Source: Gammaproteobacteria bacterium (GTDB lineage: Bacteria > Pseudomonadota > Gammaproteobacteria > Pseudomonadales > Pseudomonadaceae). Taken from it: a stretch of DNA of 48,225 nucleotides. The notes under the pieces are model-generated. The model saw nothing but the letters and a program-made list of their open reading frames with translations. It was not told where the DNA came from and did not search any database. Shown piece after piece: positions 1 to 12,480 of the stretch. The first letter of the stretch is position 1. Each line of letters starts with the position of its first letter. The position numbers and the translations under genes are program-made. The DNA lies in NCBI GenBank assembly GCA_023475025.1, contig JAMCWB010000067.1:131263-179487 (forward strand). Direction: 5' to 3'.

Positions 1-156
<156 letters not shown>

Positions 157-196
157 TCAAGTTTAAGTTGCAGTTGGTTGAAAACGGGTTACCGCG

Positions 197-1434
<1,238 letters not shown>

Positions 1435-1525
1435 TTACCCTGCCTGCTGGTGAGTAAGTGCGTTCGGGCCAGGAACGCATTGCTGCAACACTCCGGTGCA
1501 TTTACAAGGCCAAAATAGCGCGAGG

Positions 1526-1554
1526 AGTATAGGTCGAATAGCCCCGGCGTTCAA
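1526..1554 (-). promoter_or_regulatory. Candidate sigma70 promoter of the atp operon
   Basis: On the minus strand, TTGAAC (1554-1549) and TATACT (1531-1526) are separated by 17 bases. The -10 shares five of six bases with TATAAT and the -35 begins TTGA. The site lies in the 196-base gap between parB and atpI and points toward atpI. No other convincing element was seen in that gap. The assignment rests only on consensus match and position. Confidence 0.5.
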
Positions 1555-1630
1555 CCGTAGTGGCACAAAATTCAATGTCTTCACCCCGATCTGTCGCGGC
1601 TCGGCAGTCGTTGTCTGCCTGGCCACGCAC

Positions 1631-2500
1631 TTATTTGATATGGGCCAATACTCCGTCCAGTTCATCCAGTGAACTGTAACTGATCACCAGCTTGCCTTTA
1701 CCACGCGCACCGTGCTGGATTTTCACTTCGGCACCCAGGCGCTCGGACAGGTCGCTCTGCAGGTGTTCGATATTCGGATCGGGGCGCTGATTGGGCTGCG
1801 CCTGACGCGGTTTGAGCAACTGGCGAACCAGGGCTTCGGTCTGACGGACCGTCAGCCCCTTGGCCACTACCTGGCGCGCGGCGGCGGTCTGCTCTTCCAG
1901 TGGCAGACCCAGCAGGGCACGGGCATGGCCCATTTCGATATCGCCGCGCTCAAGCAACAACTTGACCTCATCGGGTAATGCCATCAGGCGCAACAGGTTG
2001 GTGATGCTGACCCGCGACTTGCCCACGGCGTTGGCCACCTGTTGCTGAGTCAGTTCAAACTCTTGCTGCAGGCGATGCAGCGCCATGGCTTCTTCGATCG
2101 GATTGAGATCTTCGCGCTGGATGTTCTCGATCAACGCCATGGCAATGGCCGCTTCATCCGCCACTTCACGGATGACCGCAGGAATACTGTCCAGGCCAGC
2201 TTGCTGAGTGGCCCGCCAGCGCCGTTCACCGGCGATGATTTCGTAGCGTCCACCACCGATCGGGCGCACCACTATGGGTTGCATGACGCCCTGGGCCTTG
2301 ATCGATTCGGCTAACTCTTCCAGCGCTTGCGGATCCATGTCCCGGCGCGGCTGATATTTGCCACGCTGGATCAGATCAACCGGCAAGTCCTTGAGCAAGT
2401 GATCCTGCGGCTGTTCACCGTCATGCTGACCTTGCGGGGTAGTGCTCTGTCCCAGCAAGGCATCGAGTCCTCGTCCCAAGCCACGTTTCTTGGCCGCCAT
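1631..2500 (-). CDS. parB: Chromosome partitioning protein ParB (Spo0J)
   Basis: ParB binds parS sites, spreads along DNA as a CTP-dependent clamp and works with ParA to segregate origins. The 289 residues begin KKRGLGRGLDALLG (4-17), the conserved N-terminal box that stimulates ParA ATPase. The CTP-binding motif GERRWRA lies at 91-97 and the ParB box ENIQREDLNPIEEA at 125-138. A helix-turn-helix follows at about 150-172 (LTQQQVANAVGKSRVSITNL). The C-terminal 40 residues suit the dimerisation domain. It follows parA by 23 bases. Its targets are present in this window: two perfect parS sites inside recF. Confidence 0.97.
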   Translation of the reverse strand: MAAKKRGLGRGLDALLGQSTTPQGQHDGEQPQDHLLKDLPVDLIQRGKYQPRRDMDPQALEELAESIKAQGVMQPIVVRPIGGGRYEIIAGERRWRATQQAGLDSIPAVIREVADEAAIAMALIENIQREDLNPIEEAMALHRLQQEFELTQQQVANAVGKSRVSITNLLRLMALPDEVKLLLERGDIEMGHARALLGLPLEEQTAAARQVVAKGLTVRQTEALVRQLLKPRQAQPNQRPDPNIEHLQSDLSERLGAEVKIQHGARGKGKLVISYSSLDELDGVLAHIK

Positions 2501-2523
2501 GGCGCTAGTGTCCTTCGTTCTTG

Positions 2524-3324
2524 TTAATCGGTTACCGGGGCCGGTTGCTTACCGGCTGCCTGCTTGCTGCGTCGTATCAATTCGCCCGCCATCGCCAGAT
2601 AGGCCACCGCCCCCCGGGATTGCTTGTCATAGACCAGCGCCGGCATGCCGAAACTGGGCGCTTCGGCCAATCGCACATTGCGCGGGATAACCGTCTGGTA
2701 CAGCTGCTCGGCAAAGTGCTGGGTAAGCTGGGCTGACACATCCTGGGTCAGGCTGTTGCGCGGGTCGTACATGGTGCGCAGCAAACCTTCAATCTGCAAG
2801 TTGGGGTTCAATACACTGGTAATGCGATTGATGGTGTTGATCAATGCGGACAAGCCCTCAAGGGCGTAATACTCGCACTGCATGGGGATAATAACCCCAT
2901 CGGCTGCGACCAGGCCATTCACTGTGAGCATGTTCAGTGAGGGTGGACAGTCGATGATGATGTAGTCGTAGGTGTTGCGCACATTGGTCAACGCGTAGCG
3001 CAGACGGCTTTCTTTCATCTTGATCTCCAGCAGCTCGACTTCCGCTGCGGTGAGATCACCGTTGGCTGGCAACAGATCATAGCCTCCGTGTTCGGAGACC
3101 AGTACGGTGTCCTCGAAACGACTGCGCCCGGTCAGCAACTCATACACCGAGTTGTCCAGTTCACTCTTGTCGATACCGCTGCCCATGGTGGCGTTACCCT
3201 GGGGATCGAGGTCAATCAGCAGCACCTTGCGCTTGGTGGCCGCCAGTGAAGCAGCCAGATTGATACTGGTGGTTGTCTTGCCGACGCCGCCTTTCTGGTT
3301 GGCTATGGCCAATACCTTGCCCAC
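2524..3324 (-). CDS. parA: Chromosome partitioning ATPase ParA (Soj)
   Basis: ParA is the DNA-binding ATPase that moves ParB-parS complexes. The protein (266 aa) has the deviant Walker A motif KGGVGKTTT at 11-19, the A' motif LIDLDPQGN at about 36-44 and YDYIIIDCPPSLN in the Walker B region. The short N-terminus is typical of chromosomal Soj-type ParA, which lacks the N-terminal DNA-binding domain of many plasmid homologues. The start is GTG (3322-3324), directly before the conserved GKVLAIANQKGGVGKT. It lies 9 bases after rsmG and is probably co-transcribed with mnmG-rsmG-parA-parB. Confidence 0.97.
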   Translation of the reverse strand: MGKVLAIANQKGGVGKTTTSINLAASLAATKRKVLLIDLDPQGNATMGSGIDKSELDNSVYELLTGRSRFEDTVLVSEHGGYDLLPANGDLTAAEVELLEIKMKESRLRYALTNVRNTYDYIIIDCPPSLNMLTVNGLVAADGVIIPMQCEYYALEGLSALINTINRITSVLNPNLQIEGLLRTMYDPRNSLTQDVSAQLTQHFAEQLYQTVIPRNVRLAEAPSFGMPALVYDKQSRGAVAYLAMAGELIRRSKQAAGKQPAPVTD

Positions 3325-3333
3325 TTTGACCTC

Positions 3334-3978
3334 CTATGTAGTCTGCTCTTGCGGCTGACGTTGCAGTATCAACAGATGGCGACTGCCCTGACAACCGGGT
3401 ACCTGCAAGGTATGGCTGGCAAGCAGTTGAAAATCCACTGGCAGGGCAGCCAATTCATCGGCGGGATATTGCCCTTTCATGGCTAACCAGCGCGTTGTCG
3501 GTGTGCCCAGATGACGGGTCAGCTGGACAAAATCGTTCAGCGCGCTGAAGGCTCGGGAAACAATACCATCGAATGGCTGCTCAGGGCCAAAGGCTTCGAC
3601 CCGGGTATTCACCACCGTCAGGTTATCCAGCTTGAGTTCGATTTTCGCCTGGGTCAGAAAACGGGTTTTCTTGCCGTTACTGTCGAGCAGGGTAAAGCGC
3701 GACTGCGGTTGCATGATGGCGAGGATAAGCCCCGGCATACCACCCCCGCTGCCGACATCCAGCCAGTTTCCCGGCTCGACAAAGGGCAGAATGCTCAAGC
3801 TGTCAAGCAGATGGCGGCTGACCATCTCATCCGGATTGCGCACCGCGGTCAGGTTGTAGGCCTTGTTCCATTTGTTCAATAACGCCATGTAGGCGAGCAG
3901 CTGATCCACCTGACTATTGGTCAGACTGAGCCCGAGCTGGCGGGCACCCTGATGCAATTCCCTGCTGTGGTCAGACAT
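3334..3978 (-). CDS. rsmG: 16S rRNA (guanine527-N7)-methyltransferase RsmG
   Basis: RsmG (GidB) methylates G527 of 16S rRNA using S-adenosylmethionine. The SAM-binding motif [11 protein letters not shown] is clear, and the length (214 aa) fits the family. Two in-frame ATG codons are possible. The one at 3985-3987 overlaps the mnmG stop as ATGA, but its GGAGG is only one base away. The ATG at 3976-3978 ([10 protein letters not shown]) has the same GGAGG about 10 bases upstream, so it is preferred here. Translation is probably coupled to mnmG. Confidence 0.95.
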   Translation of the reverse strand: MSDHSRELHQGARQLGLSLTNSQVDQLLAYMALLNKWNKAYNLTAVRNPDEMVSRHLLDSLSILPFVEPGNWLDVGSGGGMPGLILAIMQPQSRFTLLDSNGKKTRFLTQAKIELKLDNLTVVNTRVEAFGPEQPFDGIVSRAFSALNDFVQLTRHLGTPTTRWLAMKGQYPADELAALPVDFQLLASHTLQVPGCQGSRHLLILQRQPQEQTT

Positions 3979-3983
3979 GCCTG

Positions 3984-5891
<1,908 letters not shown>

Positions 5892-6310
5892 CAGTCACCT
5901 CATTGCCCGATTGCCTCGGACGTGGAAAAAGGGGCTGATTATAGGCTTTCAGGCAGAAAATTGCAGCATGCTGGATATTTTTTGTACAGCCTGTTTGCCC
6001 GTTGATGGATGGTCGGTCTGGGCCAGGTCATTAAACATATAAATTAAAAAGGTTTATAAAGGATAAATACTAATGATGTTAATGGGCAGGTGGTTTTCTG
6101 TGGAAAACCAGCTTTAACCCTTCTGTTACGGTATTTTCAGCGTTGAGAAAGTCTGTGTACTGTATGCCGGTAACAAGGGGACATCCCCCTTGATAGCCTG
6201 TGCATAACCCTGTCAGTTATCCACAAGACAGTTATCCACCGGGTTTGACCCCGGTTTACCGACAGGGCTTAAAGCGCTTTGTCCACAAGGTTCAGGCGCA
6301 GGTTTTTGCC
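5892..6310. other. Origin-like intergenic block with AT-rich stretch and DnaA boxes
   Basis: This 419-base gap holds no convincing gene. It contains an AT-rich stretch (about 6031-6080, with AAAGGTTTATAAAGG). DnaA-box-like sites follow: TTTTCCACA (minus, 6099-6107), TTATGCACA (minus, 6199-6207), perfect TTATCCACA (plus, 6217-6225), TTATCCACC (plus, 6232-6240) and TTGTCCACA (plus, 6279-6287). The arrangement matches the dnaA-side origin in order, orientation and spacing. In E. coli oriC lies beside mnmG, and P. aeruginosa is reported to have two candidate origins. Whether this copy fires, binds DnaA as a titration site or only regulates mnmG cannot be told from sequence. Confidence 0.75.
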
Positions 6311-7216
6311 TCAGAATGCATCCCAATAGGGAGGATCACCATAAAAGCCTTCGATGAAGTCGATAAAGCACCTGACCTTGCTGGCCAGCAGGGTGCGATG
6401 GGCATACACCGCGTAAAGGCCGAGTGGCGCTGGGGCATGCTGGTCGAGCACGATCTGTAATTGACCGCTTGCAATGGCCTCGCCACAGATAAAGGTGGGT
6501 TGCAGGGCGATACCGAGGCCTTCTATGGCAGCCTGCACCAGAACGTCGCCGTTGTTGCTGACCAGTGCATGGTGACCGCTCTGTTCACACCTGCGTAGCC
6601 AGGCTTGCAGGGCTTGGTTGGTATCGCTTTCCATATAGCTGTAACGCAGATAACGGTGGCCCTGCAGGTGCTCCAGTTGTGTTGGTGTGCCATGCCGGGC
6701 GAGGTAGTCCGGTGCGGCGCACAGTACTATGCGTACGGGAGCAATGGCCCGCGCAATCAGGGATGAATCTTTCAGTTGCCCGATGCGCAGGGCAACATCA
6801 AAGCCTTCCTCGATAATATCGACCTTGCGGTCGTTCAGTTGCAGATCAATGCTGACGTCAGGGTGTTCCCGCTGGAAAGCACTCATCAAGGCTGGCAGGT
6901 GGCGACTGCCAAAGGAGACTGGTGCGCTGATACGCAATACACCCCGGGCCCTGTGCTGCAGGTCACCCATCTGGCTGTCCAGTTCCGCCAGGTCATCCAG
7001 CAACAGCTGTGCTCTTTGCTGGTAGTGGCTGCCGGCTTCGGTCAGGTGGACCCGGCGGGTGGTACGGTTGAGCAAGCGGACACCCAACTGGCTTTCCAGT
7101 TGAGATACATATTTGCTCACCAGTTGGGGTGACATATCGAGCCGTTCGGCAGCACGGCTAAAGTTGCCTTCGCTGGCGACGGTGACAAAGGTACGCATGG
7201 CAGTAATACGATCCAT
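6311..7216 (-). CDS. LysR-family transcriptional regulator (CrgA-like)
   Basis: The 301-residue protein has the LysR N-terminal winged helix-turn-helix at about 1-60 (MDRITAMRTFVTVASEGNFS, then SRAAERLDMSPQLVSKYVSQLE). A substrate-binding domain of two alpha/beta lobes follows, from about 90 to 295. Wording such as VRLLNRTTRRVHLTEAG and QMGDLQHRARGVLRIS is typical of the CrgA/AaeR-like branch. ATG at 7214-7216 has GGAG seven bases upstream. It is divergent from a DoxX gene and a DODA-type dioxygenase gene, which it probably controls. The inducer is unknown. Confidence 0.9.
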   Translation of the reverse strand: MDRITAMRTFVTVASEGNFSRAAERLDMSPQLVSKYVSQLESQLGVRLLNRTTRRVHLTEAGSHYQQRAQLLLDDLAELDSQMGDLQHRARGVLRISAPVSFGSRHLPALMSAFQREHPDVSIDLQLNDRKVDIIEEGFDVALRIGQLKDSSLIARAIAPVRIVLCAAPDYLARHGTPTQLEHLQGHRYLRYSYMESDTNQALQAWLRRCEQSGHHALVSNNGDVLVQAAIEGLGIALQPTFICGEAIASGQLQIVLDQHAPAPLGLYAVYAHRTLLASKVRCFIDFIEGFYGDPPYWDAF

Positions 7217-7355
7217 GACGGTCTCCGGATTATTATCAATACAGCATTGTTAATAATGCAATGATAGCTTGGTTATTAGTTTTTATCGTTGATAGTAATC
7301 TGTGTGCAGTGCTTGTTGCAGTGGGTAACAGGCAATTCTTTGCTACTGGAGACTA
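7217..7355. promoter_or_regulatory. Divergent control region between lysR and doxX genes
   Basis: This 139-base AT-rich gap separates the LysR gene from the doxX gene. It contains the inverted repeat GCATT-GTTAAT-AATGC at 7244-7259, placed close to the lysR start. The repeat fits the position and dyad style of LysR operators, which regulate the divergent neighbour and often themselves. No clear -35/-10 pair was identified. Confidence 0.4.
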
Positions 7356-7805
7356 ATGATGAACAGCACCAAGATCCGCTCGCTACTGCACTCTGACGCC
7401 GGCTTCGCTGCGCTGGTCCTGCGTGTGCCGCTGGGCATTATTCTCGCCGCTCACGGGGCGCAAAAACTCTTTGGCTGGTTTGGCGGTAATGGCCTCAGTG
7501 GCACGGCCCAGTGGATGGGCAGTATTGGTCTTGAGCCGGGGCTGTTGATGGCCTTGCTGGCCGGTAGTGCCGAGTTCTTTGGTGGCCTGGCACTGATTCT
7601 TGGGCTGTTGACGCGCCCTGCCGCGGCTGTAGCTGCCTTTACCATGGTTGTCGCCATCTTCAGTGTGCACATCAGCAATGGCCTGTTCATGAGTAACAAC
7701 GGCTATGAGTTTGCCCTCAGCCTGCTGGCTGCCAGTCTGGCGTTGACCCTGCAAGGTGGTGGTCGTCTGGCAATGGATAACGGCCTGCTTCGCCGCCTGT
7801 CCTGA
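7356..7805 (+). CDS. DoxX family membrane protein
   Basis: This is a 149-residue, four-helix membrane protein of the DoxX/DoxD-like family. Family hallmarks are the early RVPLGIILAAHGAQKLFGWFGG block (about 24-45) and AEFFGGLALILGLLTRPAA near residues 70-90. Hydrophobic segments lie at about 24-40, 65-85, 90-110 and 118-132. Members accompany diverse redox and catabolic genes, but their biochemical role is mostly unproven. A second ATG three bases downstream (7359) has the better spacing to GGAG (7348-7351). It lies 51 bases before the dioxygenase gene and is probably co-transcribed with it. Confidence 0.88.
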   Translation: MMNSTKIRSLLHSDAGFAALVLRVPLGIILAAHGAQKLFGWFGGNGLSGTAQWMGSIGLEPGLLMALLAGSAEFFGGLALILGLLTRPAAAVAAFTMVVAIFSVHISNGLFMSNNGYEFALSLLAASLALTLQGGGRLAMDNGLLRRLS

Positions 7806-7856
7806 GATTGATTTTGTCGCGCCCTGTCTACTGCCAGGGCGTTGGAGGGTTCTGCG

Positions 7857-8657
7857 ATGCAACACACCGATATTCTGTTTATTTCCCATGGCGGCGGCCC
7901 CTTGCCCTTGCTCGGTGATCCCGATCATCAGGCCTTGGTGAGCAGTCTTCAGGGCTATGCCGAGCGTTTGCCCAGACCCGATGCCATTGTGGTTATCAGC
8001 GCCCACTGGGAAGCCTGGGTACCCAGCCTGACAGCGGCGGCTCAACCCGGCTTGCTCTATGACTATTACGGTTTTCCGGCTGCCGCCTACGAGGTTGCTT
8101 ATCCCTGCCCTGGCCAACCAGTTCTGGCGCAACAGATCCAGCAGCATTTGCTGACTGCAGGCATCAAAACCGATCTTGATAGTGCGCGCGGTCTCGACCA
8201 TGGCGTTTTTGTCCCGCTCAAGGTCATGTACCCGGACGCCAGTATCCCTTGTATCCAGCTGTCATTGATCAGTAGCCTGAGTGCGCAGCAGCATCTGGCC
8301 CTCGGTGCTGCCCTGCACGATTTACCGGTAAAGAATCTGCTGGTAATAGGTTCAGGCTTTTCCTTCCACAACATGTCGGCTTTCTTTGCCGCTGAATCGG
8401 CAGAGACTGAAGCCATGAACCAGGCCTTCGAAGACTGGCTGACAGAGACCTGTGCATCGCCGCAACTGAGTGAAATCGAACGCTGGCAACGCCTGGCCCA
8501 TTGGGAACAAGCGCCCCACGCACGTTTCTGTCACCCGCGCGAAGAGCATTTGCTGCCCTTGCAGGTTTGCTACGGGCTGGCTGGCAAAGCCTGTGATGCG
8601 CATCAGTCGGTGCGGGTACTGGGTCGACGTGCGGGCATGTTCCACTGGTCGCTCTAG
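7857..8657 (+). CDS. DODA-type extradiol ring-opening dioxygenase (YgiD/LigB-like)
   Basis: This 266-residue protein belongs to the LigB-like class III extradiol dioxygenases close to 4,5-DOPA dioxygenase and E. coli YgiD. These enzymes cleave catecholic rings using a metal ion. Candidate metal and catalytic histidines are His11 (ISHGGGP), His50 (ISAHWE), His115 (GLDHGVFVPLK), His171 (SGFSFHNM) and His226 (CHPREEH). ATG 7857 is chosen over an upstream TTG at 7842 because GGAGG (7844-7848) sits eight bases before it. Its natural substrate is unknown. With DoxX and LysR it forms a small regulated unit, possibly for aromatic or quinone turnover. Confidence 0.9.
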   Translation: MQHTDILFISHGGGPLPLLGDPDHQALVSSLQGYAERLPRPDAIVVISAHWEAWVPSLTAAAQPGLLYDYYGFPAAAYEVAYPCPGQPVLAQQIQQHLLTAGIKTDLDSARGLDHGVFVPLKVMYPDASIPCIQLSLISSLSAQQHLALGAALHDLPVKNLLVIGSGFSFHNMSAFFAAESAETEAMNQAFEDWLTETCASPQLSEIERWQRLAHWEQAPHARFCHPREEHLLPLQVCYGLAGKACDAHQSVRVLGRRAGMFHWSL

Positions 8658-8671
8658 TGCCGGATTTGGGT

Positions 8672-10039
8672 TTATTTCCCGATACAGAAGCTGGAAAAGA
8701 TGCGTCCTAGCAGGTCATCGGCACTGAATTCACCGGTGATCTCGCCCAGCGCCTGTTGCGCCATGCGCAGGTCCTCGGCCAGCAGCTCTCCCGCGCCCAT
8801 CAGGGTCAATTGCTGGTAACCGTGATCAAGGTGATCACTGGCCTGCTGCAGCGCTTCCAGGTGGCGTCTGCGGGCACTGAACAGGCTTTCCGCGGTCTGT
8901 ACGAACCCCATGCAATCTTTCAGGTGCTCGCGAAGTAAGTCGATCCCTTCGCCCTGGCGGGCACTCAGGTGTAGGTGGACACGACCATTGTTGTCGGTCT
9001 GTAAGCCAACAGGCTGACCGCTGAGATCAGCCTTGTTGAAGATCAGTGTGGTTTTTGCCGGATCGGGCTGTTGTTGCAGAAACTCTGGCCACAGCTGATC
9101 GGGATTATTCGCCTCTGGCTGGCTGGCATCGATCACCAGCAGGATACGGTCCGCCTCGGCAATCGCCGTCATCGCCCGTTCAACGCCAATTCTTTCCACT
9201 ACATCATCGGTATCACGCAGACCGGCGGTATCGATGATATGCAACGGCATACCATCGATATGGATATGTTCGCGCAGGATATCCCGGGTGGTGCCGGCGA
9301 TTTCAGTGACAATGGCGCTGTCCTTGCCGGCCAGGGCATTGAGCAGACTGGATTTACCCGCATTGGGGCGTCCGGCAATCACCACGCTCATGCCCTCGCG
9401 TAACAAGGCGCCCTGCCCGGCTTCACGCTGCACCTGGGTCAGGTGTTCGCGTATCTGCTGCAGTTCCTGCAATACATGGCCATCGGCGAGAAAATCGATT
9501 TCCTCTTCCGGAAAGTCGATGGCGGCTTCCACATAGATACGCAGCGCAATCAGGGCTTCGGTCAACGCCTTTACCCGGCGTGAAAATGCCCCCTGCAAGG
9601 ACTGCACAGCATTGCGCGCAGCCTGCTCGGAGCTGGCTTCAATCAGGTCGGCTATGGCTTCGGCCTGGGCCAGGTCAAGCTTGTCATTGAGAAAGGCCCG
9701 TTCGCTGAACTCCCCCGGCCGAGCCAGGCGTGCACCGGCCTGCAGGCAGGCCTTGAGCAAAATATCCATCACCACCGGGCCACCATGGCCATGCAGTTCG
9801 ACCACATCTTCCCCGGTAAAGGAATGGGGACCCGGGAAGAACAGGCTGAGGCCTTGATCCAGAACCTGACCATCCGTGATGAACGGACCATAGTGGGCGT
9901 GTCGCGGACGTAATTGCAGCCCGCTCAGTTGCTGGCCAATGGCTTCGGCACGGGGGCCGGACAGGCGCACAATACCGACCCCGCCCTGACCGGGTGGGGT
10001 AGCAATGGCGGCGATGGTATCGGTTGCGGTCTGTTGCAT
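8672..10039 (-). CDS. mnmE: tRNA modification GTPase MnmE
   Basis: MnmE (TrmE) is the GTPase partner of MnmG in wobble-uridine modification. With ATG 10037-10039 ([20 protein letters not shown]) the protein has 455 residues. An N-terminal tetrahydrofolate-binding domain is followed by a helical domain carrying an inserted G domain. That domain has GRPNAGKS at 223-230, [12 protein letters not shown] at 270-273 and NKAD. The C-terminal FCIGK supplies the catalytic cysteine. An upstream in-frame ATG (10063) would add eight residues but sits inside a terminator hairpin, and GGAG precedes 10039 at good distance. It ends 14 bases from the convergent dioxygenase gene. Confidence 0.97.
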   Translation of the reverse strand: MQQTATDTIAAIATPPGQGGVGIVRLSGPRAEAIGQQLSGLQLRPRHAHYGPFITDGQVLDQGLSLFFPGPHSFTGEDVVELHGHGGPVVMDILLKACLQAGARLARPGEFSERAFLNDKLDLAQAEAIADLIEASSEQAARNAVQSLQGAFSRRVKALTEALIALRIYVEAAIDFPEEEIDFLADGHVLQELQQIREHLTQVQREAGQGALLREGMSVVIAGRPNAGKSSLLNALAGKDSAIVTEIAGTTRDILREHIHIDGMPLHIIDTAGLRDTDDVVERIGVERAMTAIAEADRILLVIDASQPEANNPDQLWPEFLQQQPDPAKTTLIFNKADLSGQPVGLQTDNNGRVHLHLSARQGEGIDLLREHLKDCMGFVQTAESLFSARRRHLEALQQASDHLDHGYQQLTLMGAGELLAEDLRMAQQALGEITGEFSADDLLGRIFSSFCIGK

Positions 10040-10062
10040 GCTGGCTCCAGCGGCAGAATGCA

Positions 10063-10087
10063 AAACGCCCCGCGAGGCGGGGCGTTT
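10063..10087 (-). terminator. Hairpin terminator after yidC
   Basis: An 11-bp stem (AAACGCCCCGC / GCGGGGCGTTT) with a three-base loop lies 18 bases past the yidC stop. On the minus strand it ends in TTTTGC. The U-run is short, so read-through into mnmE is plausible. Confidence 0.65.
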
Positions 10088-10105
10088 GCTGGGTATGGCC
10101 GCGGC

Positions 10106-11818
10106 TTATGCCTGGGCGCCCTTCTCAATCTGTCGGGTAATGTACCACTGTTGGGCAATCGACAGAATATTGTTCACCACCCAGTACAGCACCAGACCGG
10201 ACGGGAACCAGAGGAAGAAGAAGGTAAAGATGATCGGCAGCATGCGCATCACCTTGGCCTGCATCGGATCTGGCGGGGTCGGATTCAGTCGCTGCTGGAT
10301 GTACATACTTGCACCCATCAGGATCGGCAGGATGAAGTAGGGGTCTTTCAACGACAGGTCGGTAATCCAGCCGAGCCATTCGGCCTGGCGCATCTCGACA
10401 CTTTCCATCAGTACCCAGTAGAGGGCAATGAACACCGGCATCTGCACCAGAATCGGCAGGCAGCCACCGAGCGGATTGATCTTCTCTTTCTTGTACAGCT
10501 CCATCATTGCCTGGGACATTTTCTGCCGGTCATCACCGAACTGCTCACGCAGGGATTGCAGTTTCGGACCGACGCGGCGCATGTTGGCCATGGAGCGGTA
10601 ACTGGTGGCTGACAGCGGGAAGAACACCAGCTTGATCAATACGGTCAGCAGGATGATGCTCCAACCCCAGTTACCGACAAAGCTGTGGATAAAGCTCAGT
10701 ACCCAGAACAGCGGCTGGGCAATCCACCAGAGGAAACCGTAGTCTACGGTCAGGTGCAGCCCCGGCGAAATTTCTTTCAGACGATCCTGGGTTTTCGGAC
10801 CAGCATAGAAATCGGCCTGAATCACGCCTTGCTCACCGGGTGCCACCTGGGTAGTCGGGCTGGTAAAGCCAACGATGAAGTTACCCTCACGATCCAGACG
10901 GGTCTGGTAGACGTGGCTTTGTTCGCTATTGGGTACCCAGGCAGAAACAAAATAGTGTTGCAACCAGGCCATCCAGCCACCCTGCACGGTTTCGCGCAGA
11001 TTGCCCCGGTTCATGTCTCGCTGGCTGATCTTGGTGTAGGAACTGTCAGCATCCCAGTAGGCAGCACCCAGGTAAGTTGCCATACCGGTGGCGCCACTGC
11101 TGGAAGGATCACCGCTGTCATCGCGCTTGATCTGGCCAAACAGGTTGCCGGTCCAGGTTTCACTGCTCTGGTTGTCGATCAGGTACTCGACATTGATCAG
11201 GTAGTCACCACGATTGAAGGTAAACCGCTTGATATAGGTGATGTCATTTTCGCTGAAGTACAGATCGACCTGCAGGCTGTCTTCGCCATCAGCCAGGGTA
11301 AATTCGGAAGCCTCTGCGGAAAACAGCGGTCGGCCCACTTCGCGGGCATCCGGGCCATTGCGACCGGTCAGGCCGCTCTGCGCGATATACAGGCGGTTAT
11401 TGCTCTGCTCCAGCAACTGGAACGGCAGGTCAGGCCGGTCCCGATGGCGCGGATACAGCGGCAGCGAGATGCTGACAATATCACCACCGCGCGGATCGAT
11501 ACTCAGATTGAACACATCGGTCTCAACCCGGATCAGATTAGAGCTGGCAGCGACAGGTTCGCTAGGAACGCTGGCCGGAATATCCACATCGGTCGGCTCG
11601 ACGGCAACCGGAACGTCATCACTGGCACCACCATTGGCGGTAGTTTGCCGGTCTTCTCCGGGGCCCATACTCGGCAGGTCCATGGCTTCAACCTGCTGTT
11701 CGCTCTGGTCGACACTGTCGCCGAGATCGGGCTGGCCATAATCGCGATTCCACTGCAACACCATCATGTAGGTCAGTACAAGCAAGGCAGCAATGAGGAT
11801 ATTTCGTTGCATGTTCAT
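10106..11818 (-). CDS. yidC: Membrane protein insertase YidC
   Basis: YidC inserts and folds inner-membrane proteins, alone or with SecYEG. The 570 residues show an N-terminal membrane anchor (about 5-22, [19 protein letters not shown]) and a large periplasmic domain (about 60-350) typical of Gram-negative YidC. The conserved C-terminal core has about five helices. Recognisable stretches include [20 protein letters not shown], the coiled cytoplasmic hairpin around [16 protein letters not shown] and [20 protein letters not shown]. It overlaps the yidD stop by ATGA. A second in-frame ATG two codons in (MQRNIL) is an alternative start. Confidence 0.97.
   Translation of the reverse strand: MNMQRNILIAALLVLTYMMVLQWNRDYGQPDLGDSVDQSEQQVEAMDLPSMGPGEDRQTTANGGASDDVPVAVEPTDVDIPASVPSEPVAASSNLIRVETDVFNLSIDPRGGDIVSISLPLYPRHRDRPDLPFQLLEQSNNRLYIAQSGLTGRNGPDAREVGRPLFSAEASEFTLADGEDSLQVDLYFSENDITYIKRFTFNRGDYLINVEYLIDNQSSETWTGNLFGQIKRDDSGDPSSSGATGMATYLGAAYWDADSSYTKISQRDMNRGNLRETVQGGWMAWLQHYFVSAWVPNSEQSHVYQTRLDREGNFIVGFTSPTTQVAPGEQGVIQADFYAGPKTQDRLKEISPGLHLTVDYGFLWWIAQPLFWVLSFIHSFVGNWGWSIILLTVLIKLVFFPLSATSYRSMANMRRVGPKLQSLREQFGDDRQKMSQAMMELYKKEKINPLGGCLPILVQMPVFIALYWVLMESVEMRQAEWLGWITDLSLKDPYFILPILMGASMYIQQRLNPTPPDPMQAKVMRMLPIIFTFFFLWFPSGLVLYWVVNNILSIAQQWYITRQIEKGAQA
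10684..10692 (-). other. Perfect DnaA box inside yidC
   Basis: TTATCCACA on the minus strand, reading as part of the Leu-Ile-His-Ser codons of yidC. It is an isolated 9-mer about 2.2 kb from the dnaA-side origin. It may be coincidence or a weak DnaA titration site. Confidence 0.35.
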
Positions 11819-12075
11819 GGTTTGTTGGTCATCTCGGAAGGCGCGGATGAAGAGTCTGCGGAAGCAGGCGGAACCGGATCATATCCACCAGGATGCCAGG
11901 GATGGCAACGGCCCAGACGACGGGCACTGAGCCAGCTGCCTTTGAGCAAACCATGTTGTTCAATGGCTTCCAGGGCATAGCAGGAACAGGTGGGATAGAA
12001 ACGACAATGACTGGCCATCATGGGACTGATAGCGTAACGGTAAACCTTGATCAGTCCGATTGCGGCTTTACGCAT
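11815..12075 (-). CDS. yidD: Membrane protein insertion efficiency factor YidD
   Basis: YidD is a small amphipathic inner-membrane-associated protein that aids YidC-dependent insertion. The 86 residues carry the family core [18 protein letters not shown] followed by [17 protein letters not shown], with three conserved cysteines and the HPWHPGG motif. ATG 12073-12075 ([18 protein letters not shown]) is chosen because family members begin here. A further upstream in-frame ATG would add 33 residues lying within rnpA. The gene overlaps the end of rnpA by eight bases and yidC by four. Confidence 0.95.
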   Translation of the reverse strand: MRKAAIGLIKVYRYAISPMMASHCRFYPTCSCYALEAIEQHGLLKGSWLSARRLGRCHPWHPGGYDPVPPASADSSSAPSEMTNKP

Positions 12076-12466
12076 TGGATGATGGCGGTCCAGAGTTGGG
12101 CGAACGGGCGCGTTTGCTGGCCGATCGGGCCAATCTGCGCCACATGTCCTGGTACAGGGCATGAAGTTGGCCATTATCCAGATTCCCCAGACCCTTGCGG
12201 GCGAGAATCACAATATCCAGCGTGCCGAGAGCGTCCTGGTGATGACGGAAAGACTCACGGGCGATGCGTTTGATCCGGTTACGATCAACCGCATGGCGGA
12301 CATGTTTTTTGGCAATGACCAATCCCAAACGCGGGTGGGTCAGGGTGTTCTCCCGAGCCAACAGCAGAATGAGGGGCGCAGAGGCCTTGCAGGTGGTGCC
12401 ATCAAAGACAGCTTTGTAATCGCCAGGTGTCAGTAACCTGTGATTGCGGCTGAACTCATAGCCCAC
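12068..12466 (-). CDS. rnpA: Ribonuclease P protein component
   Basis: RnpA is the protein subunit of RNase P, which matures the 5' ends of tRNAs. The 132-residue basic protein has the RNR motif region [15 protein letters not shown] (about 60-74), the family signature, and starts [20 protein letters not shown]. The start codon is GTG (12464-12466), since the nearby ATG is out of frame. It follows rpmH by 14 bases in the standard rpmH-rnpA-yidD-yidC order. The C-terminal serine- and arginine-rich tail is variable in the family. Confidence 0.96.
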   Translation of the reverse strand: MGYEFSRNHRLLTPGDYKAVFDGTTCKASAPLILLLARENTLTHPRLGLVIAKKHVRHAVDRNRIKRIARESFRHHQDALGTLDIVILARKGLGNLDNGQLHALYQDMWRRLARSASKRARSPNSGPPSSNA

Positions 12467-12480
12467 CTGGTGACCGGTGC

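Noticed and set aside
10685..11980. 431-codon plus-strand frame opposite yidC
   Set aside because: It is a shadow of yidC and yidD with no ribosome binding site or recognisable domain.
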